A DNA stretch of 64,000 nucleotides from positions 98,416,337-98,480,336 of the forward strand of contig CATIUR010000004.1 in assembly GCA_949592205.1 (NCBI GenBank), written 5' to 3'. The notes beneath the pieces were generated by a model. The model was not told the origin of the DNA. It searched no databases and saw only the letters and a list, made by a program, of their open reading frames with translations. Origin of the DNA: Helichrysum umbraculigerum (lineage: Eukaryota > Streptophyta > Magnoliopsida > Asterales > Asteraceae). The translations under genes and the position numbers were made by a program. This document shows positions 1-10,800 of this stretch, piece after piece. How positions within the stretch are numbered: position 1 is the first letter of the stretch; every line of letters starts with the position of its first letter.

Positions 1-81
1 AAAATCCCGGGTGCCAACAATGGCATAATTGGAATTTTACCATTTGCTTCAATTAAAAAAATTAGAGAGCATAAACCTTAC

Positions 82-1615
82 CTGTCTAAGAAGCACGTGC
101 CTCACAGCAGAGTCAATATACTCCTTAACTGGTTGACCAGAGGATACCATGTATCCATCCTTGAACTTCATTGATTTTGCACGCTGAGCCCTAAGCTTTC
201 CGCTAACAATGACCTGAGAATGGAGAAAATCGTCAACAGAAGTAACAGTCACATTGGATAAAACAAGAATAACCATATGTACATACCTCACATCCTTTAG
301 CTCCATTCTCCATAACAAATCTTAAAACACCATAACAAGCCCTACAAAAGGTTGACTAGCATATCAGTAACACTTAATTTGAATAAATATCTACTATCAA
401 TGAAACAATAACATAGGCAAAATAATTAGCCATAAAAGACCATAATGCACTTTTAAGCTAGGAATTTAAGCTAGGAACAATAAATAACAGCAAATAAATG
501 CAATTTGCAAGGCCAGATAGCATGTCATTTTTAAGGCAACTACCCGCAAGATTCATACAGGAACCCATAAAATTTACAAAACTGTCACAAGTAGCTATAA
601 ATTCTATGCACATGCAAGTTAAAATGACAGCATAATGTGAAAGATTATCAGTTCAATAGTCCGAAATGTGTACAAACCTGCGAACAGCAAGTCCTCCAAG
701 AAGCTTGTAGCGCAGAGACTCAGCCTGGGCAATGGCACAAAGTCCCCTGTTGTTAACTCGTTCGGCATAAAGCTCAACGCTGTTTTCAGGGAACTTAAAT
801 CGCTTCTGAACAAGAGATGTCAACTCCCTTATTCTCCTTCCCTTTTCACCTGCAGATTCAGATTCAAATAGACCAAATTTAACCAGAGTGTCAGGATATC
901 TACAGACACTGTTATCTTTAATTGTAATCAGTAGAAGCACAACAAAACAGGAAAAAAAAAATTAAACTTTTATCAGACTGAACCCTTCCTGCAGAGAGAA
1001 AATGCTAACATAATATATTATGGCCACTGATATATACAACAAATATTTTGTTTCATACACCAAGTTTTATGCATGTTGATGTAGTACTGTACAACACAGC
1101 AATGCACATTTTTGGTGTATGAATCAAAAAGCTTGTTGTATATATCAACACCCTAATATATTAGATAGCTCTAAGCAGACATCAAGTATTGTTCATCTAA
1201 TCAACCAAAAACATATATACAAATTTTATTTGTGTTCCTTGTATCAATAACTTATAAATTAACCAAGTTTATAGAATAGATGTGAATTATTCTAGTAATA
1301 TAGAATAATAGTATTAATAACATAGAGAGAATTTACCAAGAACATTTTGGGTTCGGGTGGCCCTGATGATGATCTCTGTACGCATAGGTGTAACCCTGAC
1401 TTCAACACCAGAGTAACCATCCTCTGCAAGTTCCCGGGTGAGGACCTCATTCAGCTCAGCAAAGAACACTCCATCAGCTACAAACTGATAAATCAAAAAA
1501 CATATCACACACCAATCTACATCTACAGAAATAATAAAGCATCAACTTGTATCACTATTTATAAAGACTGACCTTTCGTTTTTTGCTCAGTTGAGTCGCC
1601 ATGATTGTCAGCAGT
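82..1615 (-). CDS. RPS3: 40S ribosomal protein S3, 5' part (C-terminus beyond the window)
   Basis: Cytosolic small-subunit protein uS3, which lines the mRNA entry channel. Coding exons on the minus strand: 1573-1602 (start ATG at 1602; the exon reaches 1615 with 13 nt of 5' UTR), 1337-1484, 678-849, 287-341 and 82-213. All junctions are GT-AG and the phases agree, giving 179 codons. The protein begins MATQLSKKRKFVADGV and contains the N-terminal KH-domain region (VRVTPMRTEIIIRATRTQNV, GEKGRRIRELTSLVQKRF) and the start of the C-terminal uS3 domain (VSGKLRAQRAKSMKF, SSGQPVKEYIDSAVRHVLLR). The family is about 235-250 residues, so roughly the last 60-70 are missing. Bases 1-81 read as intron, so the final exon(s) lie outside. 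No broken codons. A further 5' UTR exon ends at 2200. Confidence 0.96.
1028..1147. repeat. Small foldback (MITE-like hairpin) in an RPS3 intron
   Basis: Arms 1028-1063 and 1112-1147 are near-perfect reverse complements (about 32 of 36 positions), starting TGATATATACAACAA and ending ATACACCAA, around a 48-nt centre. It lies in the intron between the second and third RPS3 coding exons. The size suggests a tiny MITE, but I see no clear target duplication. Confidence 0.6.
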
Positions 1616-2330
1616 CTATAAAGGTAAACAAACACTTAGCCTGAAACCTGGAAGAAATAAGCACAATTCTTTCAATTAACCATCATTGAAAAGAACTCAT
1701 AAACATCTAGCAATTCGATAATAACAAAGAGTTAAAAATATCATAAACATATGCATTGATTTGGTGGGTATTGGTCAGTGGTCACAAGACAATCAAAAAT
1801 GGTATGATGCCCATAAAATGGTAAACATATAGTAAAAATAGCATCAAAAGAAACTACATATATGTATGTACACTTATAATCATGCACAAAACAACATATC
1901 TGCATCAATTAGTAAAAATTCAATAAGAATAATTAATAAAATCCCTCTTTCTTTAGTATCTAGTTATATACAGAATCAAGTTGTTTGCGCGAATATCGGA
2001 TATCATAATATCTCTATAATCATCCACAAAACAGATATGAATAAGTATAAAACCGTAGCATCAACCAAGCAGAAAACATAGACAAAAACAGAGTAATTTC
2101 AGCATCACATTTAGCAGAGATAAACAAGTTAACAGAAACATAATCAAATGATAGTGTATATCAAGAAGAAATTGCAAAAGCACATGAAAAAACCCTAACC
2201 TGAAACGAAGAAAACTGAAGATTCGGCGGTGGAAAAGAGAGGAGGAAATGGAAAACGGCTAGGGTTTATACTGCAACCAATGAGATGGACCCAGCCCTGT
2301 TTTAGGCCCATTTTTAATTTATAGTGGGCC
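1616..2330 (-). promoter_or_regulatory. RPS3 leader intron and promoter with telo-box and site II motifs
   Basis: A non-coding first exon (about 2201-2260, pyrimidine-rich on the minus strand) ends at 2200 with a GT donor at 2198-2199. The intron runs to the acceptor before 1615. AAACCCTAR telo-box copies lie at the donor (2191-2199) and at 2260-2268. Two GGCCCA/TGGGCC site II-type motifs lie at 2304-2310 and 2325-2330. This pairing is characteristic of plant ribosomal-protein and growth-linked promoters. The exact transcription start is not visible. Confidence 0.75.
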
Positions 2331-2381
2331 GTCAGACCGTTAAGAGAAAGCACATGTCAGTATGTCACCTTAGTTCTAAGG

Positions 2382-3118
2382 GGGTGTTTGGTTCATTGCA
2401 TGCAATGGGAAAGGGAATGATAACCGGAATACCAAGGAATGAAAGGTGTATAATCATTATCTTTGATGATGCTTGGTTCAAAGAAAAATATATTTGTAAA
2501 ATACAAATCATACTACGTATTTGATAACAAGTAACCCATGACAAATTTCAGTACTCCTATTAATAATTTGATATCAAACATACGTAAAATATAATTGCTC
2601 ATGCTTTTTACGTAATCCATTATCACTCTCCAATAAGAAAATGATCTCCCATTACGAAATTGAGCAGAAAGTATGCAGATTGAAAAATATGACAATCGAA
2701 GCATCAAAACAAATTATTTGTTACCAACTCTTCTATTTAATCAAGGAAATAAATGGAATTGTAGTGAGAGGAAATAAAATGAGAAGTGCAGCAGGCTTCT
2801 TTTGATATGAATGATATAGTTATAAAACGATAATAATTACTGTAATATATATAGATACGGAGGATATAATATCATTATATTATTATTTAATTCAATTTTA
2901 ATATTTTAAATAATATGTTAAGTAAATTATTAAACAGTTTATTTAATAAAATTTGATGACAGTTAGAAAAAATAGGAGTTCAAACCGTGAGTTATGAGGG
3001 AATGAAAGTTATAACCCCCAAATTGGTGGGGAATGATGTATTACTCACTTTTGGTCAATGATTGATTGCATTATAGTATAACAACCATCATTTTTCATTA
3101 TGTTGCCAAACACAACCA
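2382..3118. mobile_element. Probable MITE between RPS3 and the UBC22 fragment
   Basis: The left end reads GGGGGTGTTTGGTTCATT after TAA. The right end reads CCAAACACAACC, so the ends form a short imperfect terminal inverted repeat of the GGTGTTTGG type common in PIF-like and other plant MITEs. The inside is AT-rich with no coding potential. The right end abuts the broken UBC22-like fragment. The target duplication is not clear, so borders are approximate. Confidence 0.45.
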
Positions 3119-3127
3119 AAAAAGGCT

Positions 3128-3319
3128 TATAACTTCATGCGGAAAACACCATTTTCATATGGAGTGCTGTTGGGCCGTATATATCAGTAAATAATTTACT
3201 ATTGGAAAATCATCATTGTTCACTCCTATAATTTCCTCCGGAGGTTTATCATCAAGATTTTTCGATTCTCTAGCAAGTTGTTTGATTACATTTGGAGGAA
3301 GATTCTCACTGGTAGCCAT
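3128..3319 (-). pseudogene. UBC22-like ubiquitin-conjugating enzyme, N-terminal fragment
   Basis: Reading leftwards from ATG at 3319 gives MATSENLPPNVIKQLARESK followed by NLDDKPPEEIIGV and NDDF. This matches the N-terminus of plant UBC22-type E2 enzymes. After that the frame is lost: the expected TPYENGVFRMKL stretch is present only in another frame and runs into TAA at 3128-3130. The catalytic-cysteine region and the rest of the roughly 250-residue protein are absent. The break lies beside a MITE end, so insertion or deletion there is a likely cause. No intron is visible in the fragment. A retrocopy or a decayed tandem duplicate are both possible. Confidence 0.7.
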
Positions 3320-4493
3320 CAATTAGAGAAAAGATTCAAGATTTGAAGAGATGGAGAAAATAGCAAACACACACTTAAGTTGTTGACAAGAAGCTACAAG
3401 TCGGTCGTATCAGCAAATGACAGAATATAACCTTTGTTGTTGTCAATGAAACCGAGTAACCTCAGACCAATAACCTTTGTTCAGAATTCGGACAGAACAG
3501 CAAGAGTCAACTGTATCTTTCTTTACAAAAATACTATAGATATTGAATTCAAAGGACCGAGAAAGATGTTGAGTTGGTGAAAACTTAAAAGATCACCCAA
3601 CACGACAACGCATACATTACAATACTCTAGACAACCACCACGGTACATCGTCATCTGAGAATCAAACTCAACAATTTTTCAAATGCATGACTCATCTCAC
3701 CAACATTAGAAGCCAACAGTAACTAAAACAATTACTGTTGGTTAAATCTCTTAAGAAATTTGGGACCTACAAAAATGGGTGATCATTGAGAAAGCACTTG
3801 TAAAGAATAGATGCCAGAAACCACTGATCAACAATTTTGATGGAATTCTCATGTCTACAACCACAAACTAAACTATTAGAAAATAAAAACGACACCATCA
3901 GAGGATAACTCAACTGCCCAAGTGTATGGCAACAACTTGTTGCACTCTGTCTTTTTACTAATATACTAGAGAAACAAAAAAAATTCATGAATATGTAGCT
4001 TAACTAACATCAATTATAAACAAATTCTCATCATTGAAACATATGATATTAAAAGGCTAATGTAGAACACAAGTTAAGACCTAAAATAGATAAGCATCCG
4101 AAAGTACTAAAATGACACATCTTCAAGTCCGGTTTGTATTTAAATGTCATTCCTTAGTGATTCCATATAAATAACCACGAATTTCGACAACATACTGCCA
4201 ATTCTTCCAATCACATCCTATTAAAACTGAAGTTAGTGTAAACTAAAAGTAAAAAATAAGATAAATCAGCTATAAGAAGCAAACATAACTAAAAAGATCA
4301 AAATTGCGCACATTTTAGCCTCTCTTTGTATCACAGAAGTAAATAACTTAAAGCACATATTCCCAGAAACAAAACTCCCAATCTCAAAAATTCAAATTCT
4401 AAGGCTAAGGTGAAATATAAGTAAAAACACTAGGTTACAAGCAACATAAAAGGGTCCAAAAAAGGATTAACCTTCACGCACCTTTTAGCCCCC
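3320..4493. other. Intergenic, no gene recognised
   Basis: AT-rich sequence between the UBC22 fragment and the RRP14 stop codon. It probably includes the RRP14 3' UTR at its right side. I found no coding exon, RNA gene or clear transposon end. Confidence 0.5.
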
Positions 4494-5594
4494 CTATTTA
4501 TCACCAATATAACCTTCTTTTCGGCCTTCAAATCCAGGCCTCATGAGCTTCTTCTCTCTCTTAGCAATCTTCCTCATTTTCTTCTGGCTTGCCCTCTCTT
4601 CTATGTTGCCTCTTCTTTTCGCTTGCTTCTCCTCCCTCAACTTATCCTGAGTCTCAACTCTCTCCTTCCATTTTCCCGCACTCTTCTCACGCCTCTTCTT
4701 TTCCTTATGCAAACTCTTCTTCAAAAGCTTCGGGTCATCATGAACCTTCACACCCATCGCCTTTTCAGTTGCCGCTTTCCATGAATGTTTCGTAGCCACC
4801 ACCACATTTTCCTTCTTAGCTTCCTTCAACTTCTGTGCTTTCTCCAATTCCTTCACTTTCGAACCCTTCTTCACTTTCTTCCTACTCCCATCTTCATCTC
4901 CCAATTTCACTTTCCCAAATTCAAAATCAGCCTCAATCTTTTCTTTACCTTTATCAGTATTACTACTTCCACTACCACTAGCACTAGCAGCATCTTTACC
5001 ACCATAACGTTTATCACGATCTTCCCTTTTTCGCTTCTTATCAGTAAAATCGCCGCTTTCCCTTCTCTCATTCATCAACATTGTTCTTTTCCCTTGACCT
5101 CGATTAGCACGAAGCATTTCAAGCTTATGATGCAACCTCTGTTGTAACTCCTCATAAGTAACCGACTTTTTACTACTTTCACCGTCAAATTCTGTCATCG
5201 GTTTCACTTTAATCTCAATCTCCTCCTCTTCATCATCATCATCCTCCTCTTCATCATCAGAATCCTTATCAGCCTTCTCATTCTTACTAATGTTTTTCTT
5301 TAACAGATCCAAAGTTGTGGTTTGTGCTTTCTCAGGGTCAAGGCGATCACGACGTGATTTCTTAATATTTTCTCGTGTCTGTTGTTTAAGAGATGCTCGT
5401 TTGACTTTACTAAGGCCCTGGATCCACGGTTTATTATCTTCGTCAACAGGAAGGTAGAACTTTGCAGGGATTAATTCGATTAGTTTATCAAAAAACTGTG
5501 TGTGGTCATGAATTATTGTTTTGAGGTCAACATCAGGCGTAGCAACGATATCGGAAGCAACAGAAACCGCCCCCTTTTGCTGCTTCTTCTTCAT
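4494..5594 (-). CDS. RRP14: SURF6/RRP14 family ribosome-biogenesis protein
   Basis: Single coding exon of 366 residues. SURF6/Rrp14 proteins are nucleolar and needed for pre-rRNA processing of both subunits. I start at ATG 5594 (MKKKQQKGAVS); the frame stays open a little upstream, but only with non-ATG codons. Visible parts: an N-terminal RRP14 segment (HDHTQFFDKLIELIPAKFYL, about 30-50) with a K/R-rich stretch (about 64-90); an acidic run of Asp/Glu (about 108-127); the SURF6 segment SVTYEELQQRLHHKLEMLRA (about 144-163); and a long Lys/Arg-rich helical C-terminus ending GFEGRKEGYIGDK. This charge pattern is typical of the family and of nucleolar RNA-binding proteins. A 5' UTR intron is likely: donor after 5893, acceptor around 5625. 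Confidence 0.93.
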   Translation of the reverse strand: MKKKQQKGAVSVASDIVATPDVDLKTIIHDHTQFFDKLIELIPAKFYLPVDEDNKPWIQGLSKVKRASLKQQTRENIKKSRRDRLDPEKAQTTTLDLLKKNISKNEKADKDSDDEEEDDDDEEEEIEIKVKPMTEFDGESSKKSVTYEELQQRLHHKLEMLRANRGQGKRTMLMNERRESGDFTDKKRKREDRDKRYGGKDAASASGSGSSNTDKGKEKIEADFEFGKVKLGDEDGSRKKVKKGSKVKELEKAQKLKEAKKENVVVATKHSWKAATEKAMGVKVHDDPKLLKKSLHKEKKRREKSAGKWKERVETQDKLREEKQAKRRGNIEERASQKKMRKIAKREKKLMRPGFEGRKEGYIGDK

Positions 5595-6010
5595 TGCAAA
5601 CAATTAATGTGTATATCAGCTAAAACCTGAAAATTTATCAGCTGCTATAAGAAATTTTAAGTTTTTAACATGTAGTGGTTCATGAAATCAAGTACTAAAA
5701 ACGAATTTAAAAATTGTAAGAGATAAAACCTAGATACATAAAAATGATTAATTTCTTAAACCTAAAAAAGAGATAAAACTAGAAACGAAGAAAGAAGCAG
5801 GTCATATGCAAGTAGATATTTAAAGATAATAATCGAATAGCAATTAGTAACACATAAACCCTAAATTATTTGCGGAAATAGAAAACCCTAACCTGAAAGG
5901 AAGAAGAAGAAGCTGCTGCTGAGGATTCAGGAGGAAAGGGGAAGGGGAGAAGAGGTAGGGTTTAACGCAAATTGTTGTAGCGGCTGTTAAACTCCAACTG
6001 TCTAAAAATT
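5595..6010 (-). promoter_or_regulatory. RRP14 leader intron and promoter with telo-boxes
   Basis: The leader exon ends at 5893 with the minus-strand donor GTTAGGGTTTTC. AAACCCTA-type telo-boxes lie at 5882-5892 and 5956-5963. The same layout (leader exon, then GTTAGGGTTTT donor) is seen at RPS3, as expected for co-regulated translation genes. An ATAAATAA-type AT-rich stretch lies further upstream (about 6030-6090). Confidence 0.6.
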
Positions 6011-7875
6011 AATTTAATTAAATGAATAAAATAAAATAAATAAAAAGCAAAATGAAAAAAGATAAAGATAAATAAATAAATAAATAATAAGCTTAGTATA
6101 TATTATTACGTAGTACTACTACTTTTGATTTTAATTTTGATTTTGAGTTTTAGTTTTATATTATGTTTTAATAATAAATCCCTATTAAGAATTTTCAGAG
6201 TCAGATGCTGAAATTTTTTAAAAAAATGTATAAACCTATATCCCAGAAATAATAGGACTACGAATTTTCTCATGTCACAACCTTTTATACGAACTTGACT
6301 TCTCATCGAGACTTCGGAGTTGATTCGGACATGAAGCATGATTCTTTGTGGTCCCATAGTGGACACTTCTTGATCGGCTTAATGCCTTCAATTCGGCAAC
6401 AAATCTTCGATGCTTTCTTTTTACTGATTTATGTATTACTACATTACATGTGTGATTTATGTACTACATTGGATGCGAATCTTGATGCATAATTTTTTTT
6501 AAGTGGATAATTTAAAGTGGTGAAAGTGGTTGATAGCAGATAAAAAGTGACTAAAAGTAGAAGATGTTGTCATACTAGGTGCTCTGAAGCATAAAAATGT
6601 TAGCAAAAACAGTATAAGTAATTCAGAGCTTTTGCTATTTTAGAAGAAATCTATAAATCAATAATCGTAGTTTTATTAACTTTATATGTTTATTTATTGA
6701 AAAATAATTGGTAAGCCTGAATTTATATGACTAAATATAGACCTAAGAAATGTAATTGCTATGTATGAAAAATTAATTGGACGAAATTAACAACCAACAA
6801 AAAAATAAAGCCTAATTTTAGATCTATATGTAAGTATCACCTATGTATCATTACTCTTATTAACTTATGCTAATTAGTGCCATGTTAGTAGTTTGTTATT
6901 TCAATAATCACATGCTATCAATTACACATAAGGCATGTTTTAAGGAACAAATATATAAATAGATACTTAATATTTGTAACTTTCATAAAATATTCAGTTT
7001 GCTATTTTTCTCCTGTTAATGGAAACTTAATTAAAAAATATAAGCAAAATCATACTTAATGAATGTCTAATAAAAACGCCCATAAGCTCTTTTAAAAACC
7101 TTCGATTCCAAGCCTATTAGTTTTTAGTTTTAAGCAAACAATTGAGCCTTCATCATGGGAATAATACGATAGCAGGATTCCAGCTGTAGTTAAGTTCATT
7201 AGTGTGCTCTTAAGAACTTTATAACTTATGTCAAGTTATAACAAGATCTTAAAGAGAGTTGAGTATGAAGTTGTGTTCAAAACTTCAAATCTAACTCCAA
7301 ACCCAAACCTCAAGTATTATTAAACTTTCTTTTAGATGGCCAAATATGATAGAAAAAAAGAGATAACCAGTGTCATACTGTGTCATCTTCTCAACGAGTG
7401 CTACAGATTTCTAGTTGAATATGATAGAAAAAATAGATATTACCAGGCATCTTATCAACTATCAAAACATTTTTTAGCTACCATCTAAATTTTTACAAAG
7501 CATGTATCGCACCATGATAAAATTGCATACCAACGGACGTTACAAATCTATGCATAATACATGGCGGAACGAGTTTCAACCCAGGACAGATGACCCTGCT
7601 GATCTATGCATTGTACCACAGCAAAAAAAGTGGCACCACAAAAGGTTGAGGGGAGTAAACAGCTATTAATCTTCAAACATGTGGGTCTGCCCAATGATAT
7701 TTTAGCTTCATTCGGGTTTCAAAGAATGACAACTTCTAAAATGCTTGATCGAAGCAGATAATATATTAATAAACTATAAACCATGTACAAAATCTATGGT
7801 AAGCAAGCTATCACGAGGACAAACTTGAATCATCCCTGATGTTAATGGGACTGAAAAAACCAATTGGAATCCACG
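6011..7875. other. Intergenic, no gene recognised
   Basis: AT-rich DNA between the RRP14 promoter and the MATE stop codon. A simple AAATAAATAAAT stretch lies at about 6065-6090. No exon, RNA gene or transposon terminus could be defended. The right edge probably holds the MATE 3' UTR. Confidence 0.5.
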
Positions 7876-10800
7876 TTAGGCAGTTTTAACATTTCCAAGT
7901 TCATAACGGGTAGTATCCTCAGAGTAAAGGATGCCATTTGGCGAGACAATTCGTAGTAGAGCAACAGTAAATCGGGTCTGCAGATCACAAGGCGTAAATA
8001 TATTAGAGTTTTGCATGCACAAAGAATAACTATACATAGGGCACCCGAGTATTCAGAAGGTTACACTAATGCCACCCAAATATGAAAAAACAACATTACA
8101 GGCCACCCACATATCAATTTAGTTATACTTATGCAGATTCCAGCCAAAAACTCGTAGAATGACGAAAATGCCCTCAAAACTTCAAAAACTACATAGATAG
8201 CCTTGATGAGGCGTAAATAGGGTTATAAGTTAAAAATTTTGTATGGTATATATTAAGTAGGGGGGTTTTTTTTAGTTAAGGGCTTTTTGTTGCTTTATTA
8301 CTCGGAAAATTTTGGCCAAACTTAGCATAAGCAAAAACCAAACGGATACATGGGTAGCCTGATATGCTTTTTTAAAAATTTGGGTCACCTTAGTATAACT
8401 TTTATGATACTTGGGTGGTCTACGCATAAATCATTATAATAAACAACTATGAACAGTGTCAGATGTAGTTGAAGGTGAACTTTACCCATTGGAACAGAGC
8501 TAACGTCCACCAGCAGCCAGGCAAACCATATCCTAAATTGCTAAAAAGCTGAACGCAAGAAAGAAGGTCCATAATAGGAAAATAGGGGAAAACTTCTTTC
8601 ATACCAAAATAAATGTAAACATTCTGATTTTATCAAACCTTACTATGTAACCTGTTAATAGAGGTGGCAAGATGCTAAGAGTCAAAACGGATATGGGTTA
8701 AAACAGGCCAAATTAAGTGTAAATATGGGTGAGGCCTGACCCACAAACATTTCTTCATCCAATTTTATAAATTATTTTTTTTTAACATATATAAAAAAAT
8801 ATTATCCATTATTATTACACTTTAATTGAATTAATTATAAAGATCTAAATATTGCACATTTTTAAGACATACAGGAAACTATGATTCATGAATGCATTCA
8901 TGAATATTAGTAAGCAGAGAACACTAACGACAATAAGGAACCAAAATATAGATTCTTTACCAAAAGGAGAAGAGCACCCAGAGTAAAAATTGTGCTCATC
9001 GATATACTAATAAATCTTAAATCGCGTCCAGCCTGCAAAGGAAATGCAATAAATCTTTAAAGACATCTTTATATAATAAGGTAATAAGAAGTCAATATAA
9101 CATTATTGAGTTCGTGTAAATAGAGAATGTCATCCAAGTCATGTTGTGAATAGAGTTATAACTTTTCCTTTTCAGTGAGATCAATACACAATTCCAAACT
9201 TGGGTGAGTAATGGAAAAGAATGTCGAAGATATTTTATTAGAGAAACCAATTAACTCTAAGTAAATTTGTCAAACAACCAGCTCAACTAAAATCCAAGTA
9301 AACAAGCACCCGAACATCACGACTATATAAATCAAGGTAAAAATTGCATACCAGCAATGTTCCTTCAAGGCTATGAGTGCTTGTTGTCACAGATAAAGCA
9401 ATGAAGTATGGAATTAGAACTTTGTGCATCTGCATTAAAAAACAATAAACTTAAAATTTCAAGAAAATAATGATTCCATTCTTCCCATATGAATGAAGGT
9501 CTTTGACTAACCATGAAATACACCATAATAAGACGAAATTGATAAGAGTTGTGAACCACAATCAATCTCATTTATTAGGTAAATTTGAGAAATGAAAAAG
9601 TAATTCAGATAGCTAAACATGGTCAAACCACAAAATAATATACTGTATACTGTTACATTTTCTTTTCTGGAGATATGCATTGCCACAAAGAAAGGAAGCT
9701 GACCTCCTTTATGACCTGAGGATCAGGTGAAAATACTTTGGGGAATAACCAGGGTACAATTGTACCAGCAGCACCTAATACTAATCCCATTGACGCACCG
9801 ATTGTCAACAGTGACTTTAACAGCAATCTTGCCTGAGGGAAGATCCATCACACGGCATGTGTAAAGATCATATACATATACATATTTACTAATAAAAGTA
9901 AAGCATGAGAAAATGCAAATACTTTGAAAAAACCGGCACCAGTAATAAGATCACTAACCTTTGATAGACTTCGTTTAGCGCCATACATAAGCTCTGGCAT
10001 AAATGATTGTGCGGTTTGAGAGAGAGGTTCGCCCCCTACAGCAAACATACAGTATATTTGCAGAAGGACCTAAACTAATAGTTACTTGTTAGAATCAAAC
10101 GTAGCCTGATAGGCCAAAGATTGAGCACGAGGGTTACTTGAAGAAGAAAGAAAAAGCCTGGTTGCACCTTAGTAGCAAGTAAAGGTGGCAATGTTGGCCC
10201 ATTTACTTAAGAATGGGTCAAACTGACTATTATAAAAAAATCGCTACAAGGGAAATGGGAACTGGTTTGAAGTCGCCCAAAATGTTGATTACAGCCTCCT
10301 AAAGCATATATTCTAGAAACTTATTGCATTAACTATTAGATTCTAGAGATTGACAAAATAGATTGATAGTCAAGTCAACCTAACCTGTATTAAAAAGTGT
10401 TAGAGCTAATATCAGTATTAGCATAAGATTATTCAGTTTTCTAGTTTATCTGCATCCTATCATTTGCTAGTTGTCTTGCTTCCTATTTTCATGTCTTGTA
10501 ATCATGTGTATACAGAGGTCTTTCACCTCTTACAGAAATAACACAAATATACTTTCCCTGAATCTGATTACAAAAAGTACTAAAGACGGGTTTTAACCCC
10601 AACCCCTTTGTCCCATGACCTGACCCACCTGTTTTGCCACCTCTATTAGCAATAAATAACACTAGACATGTTCATAGTGCTGCAAGTAGAACCAACCTGG
10701 TGAGCAGCAAGAGTTTGTGTGCCAATTAATGTAGCAAAGTACACAAGTAGAGAATAGAATGCCACCTAAAACATCACATAGCATAAGATAAGGGTTTTTT

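Noticed and set aside
8645..8760. AGAGGTGGCAAGATGC as a second hAT MITE in the MATE gene
   Set aside because: Only one end is visible; no inverted right end was found, so at most it is a truncated relic.
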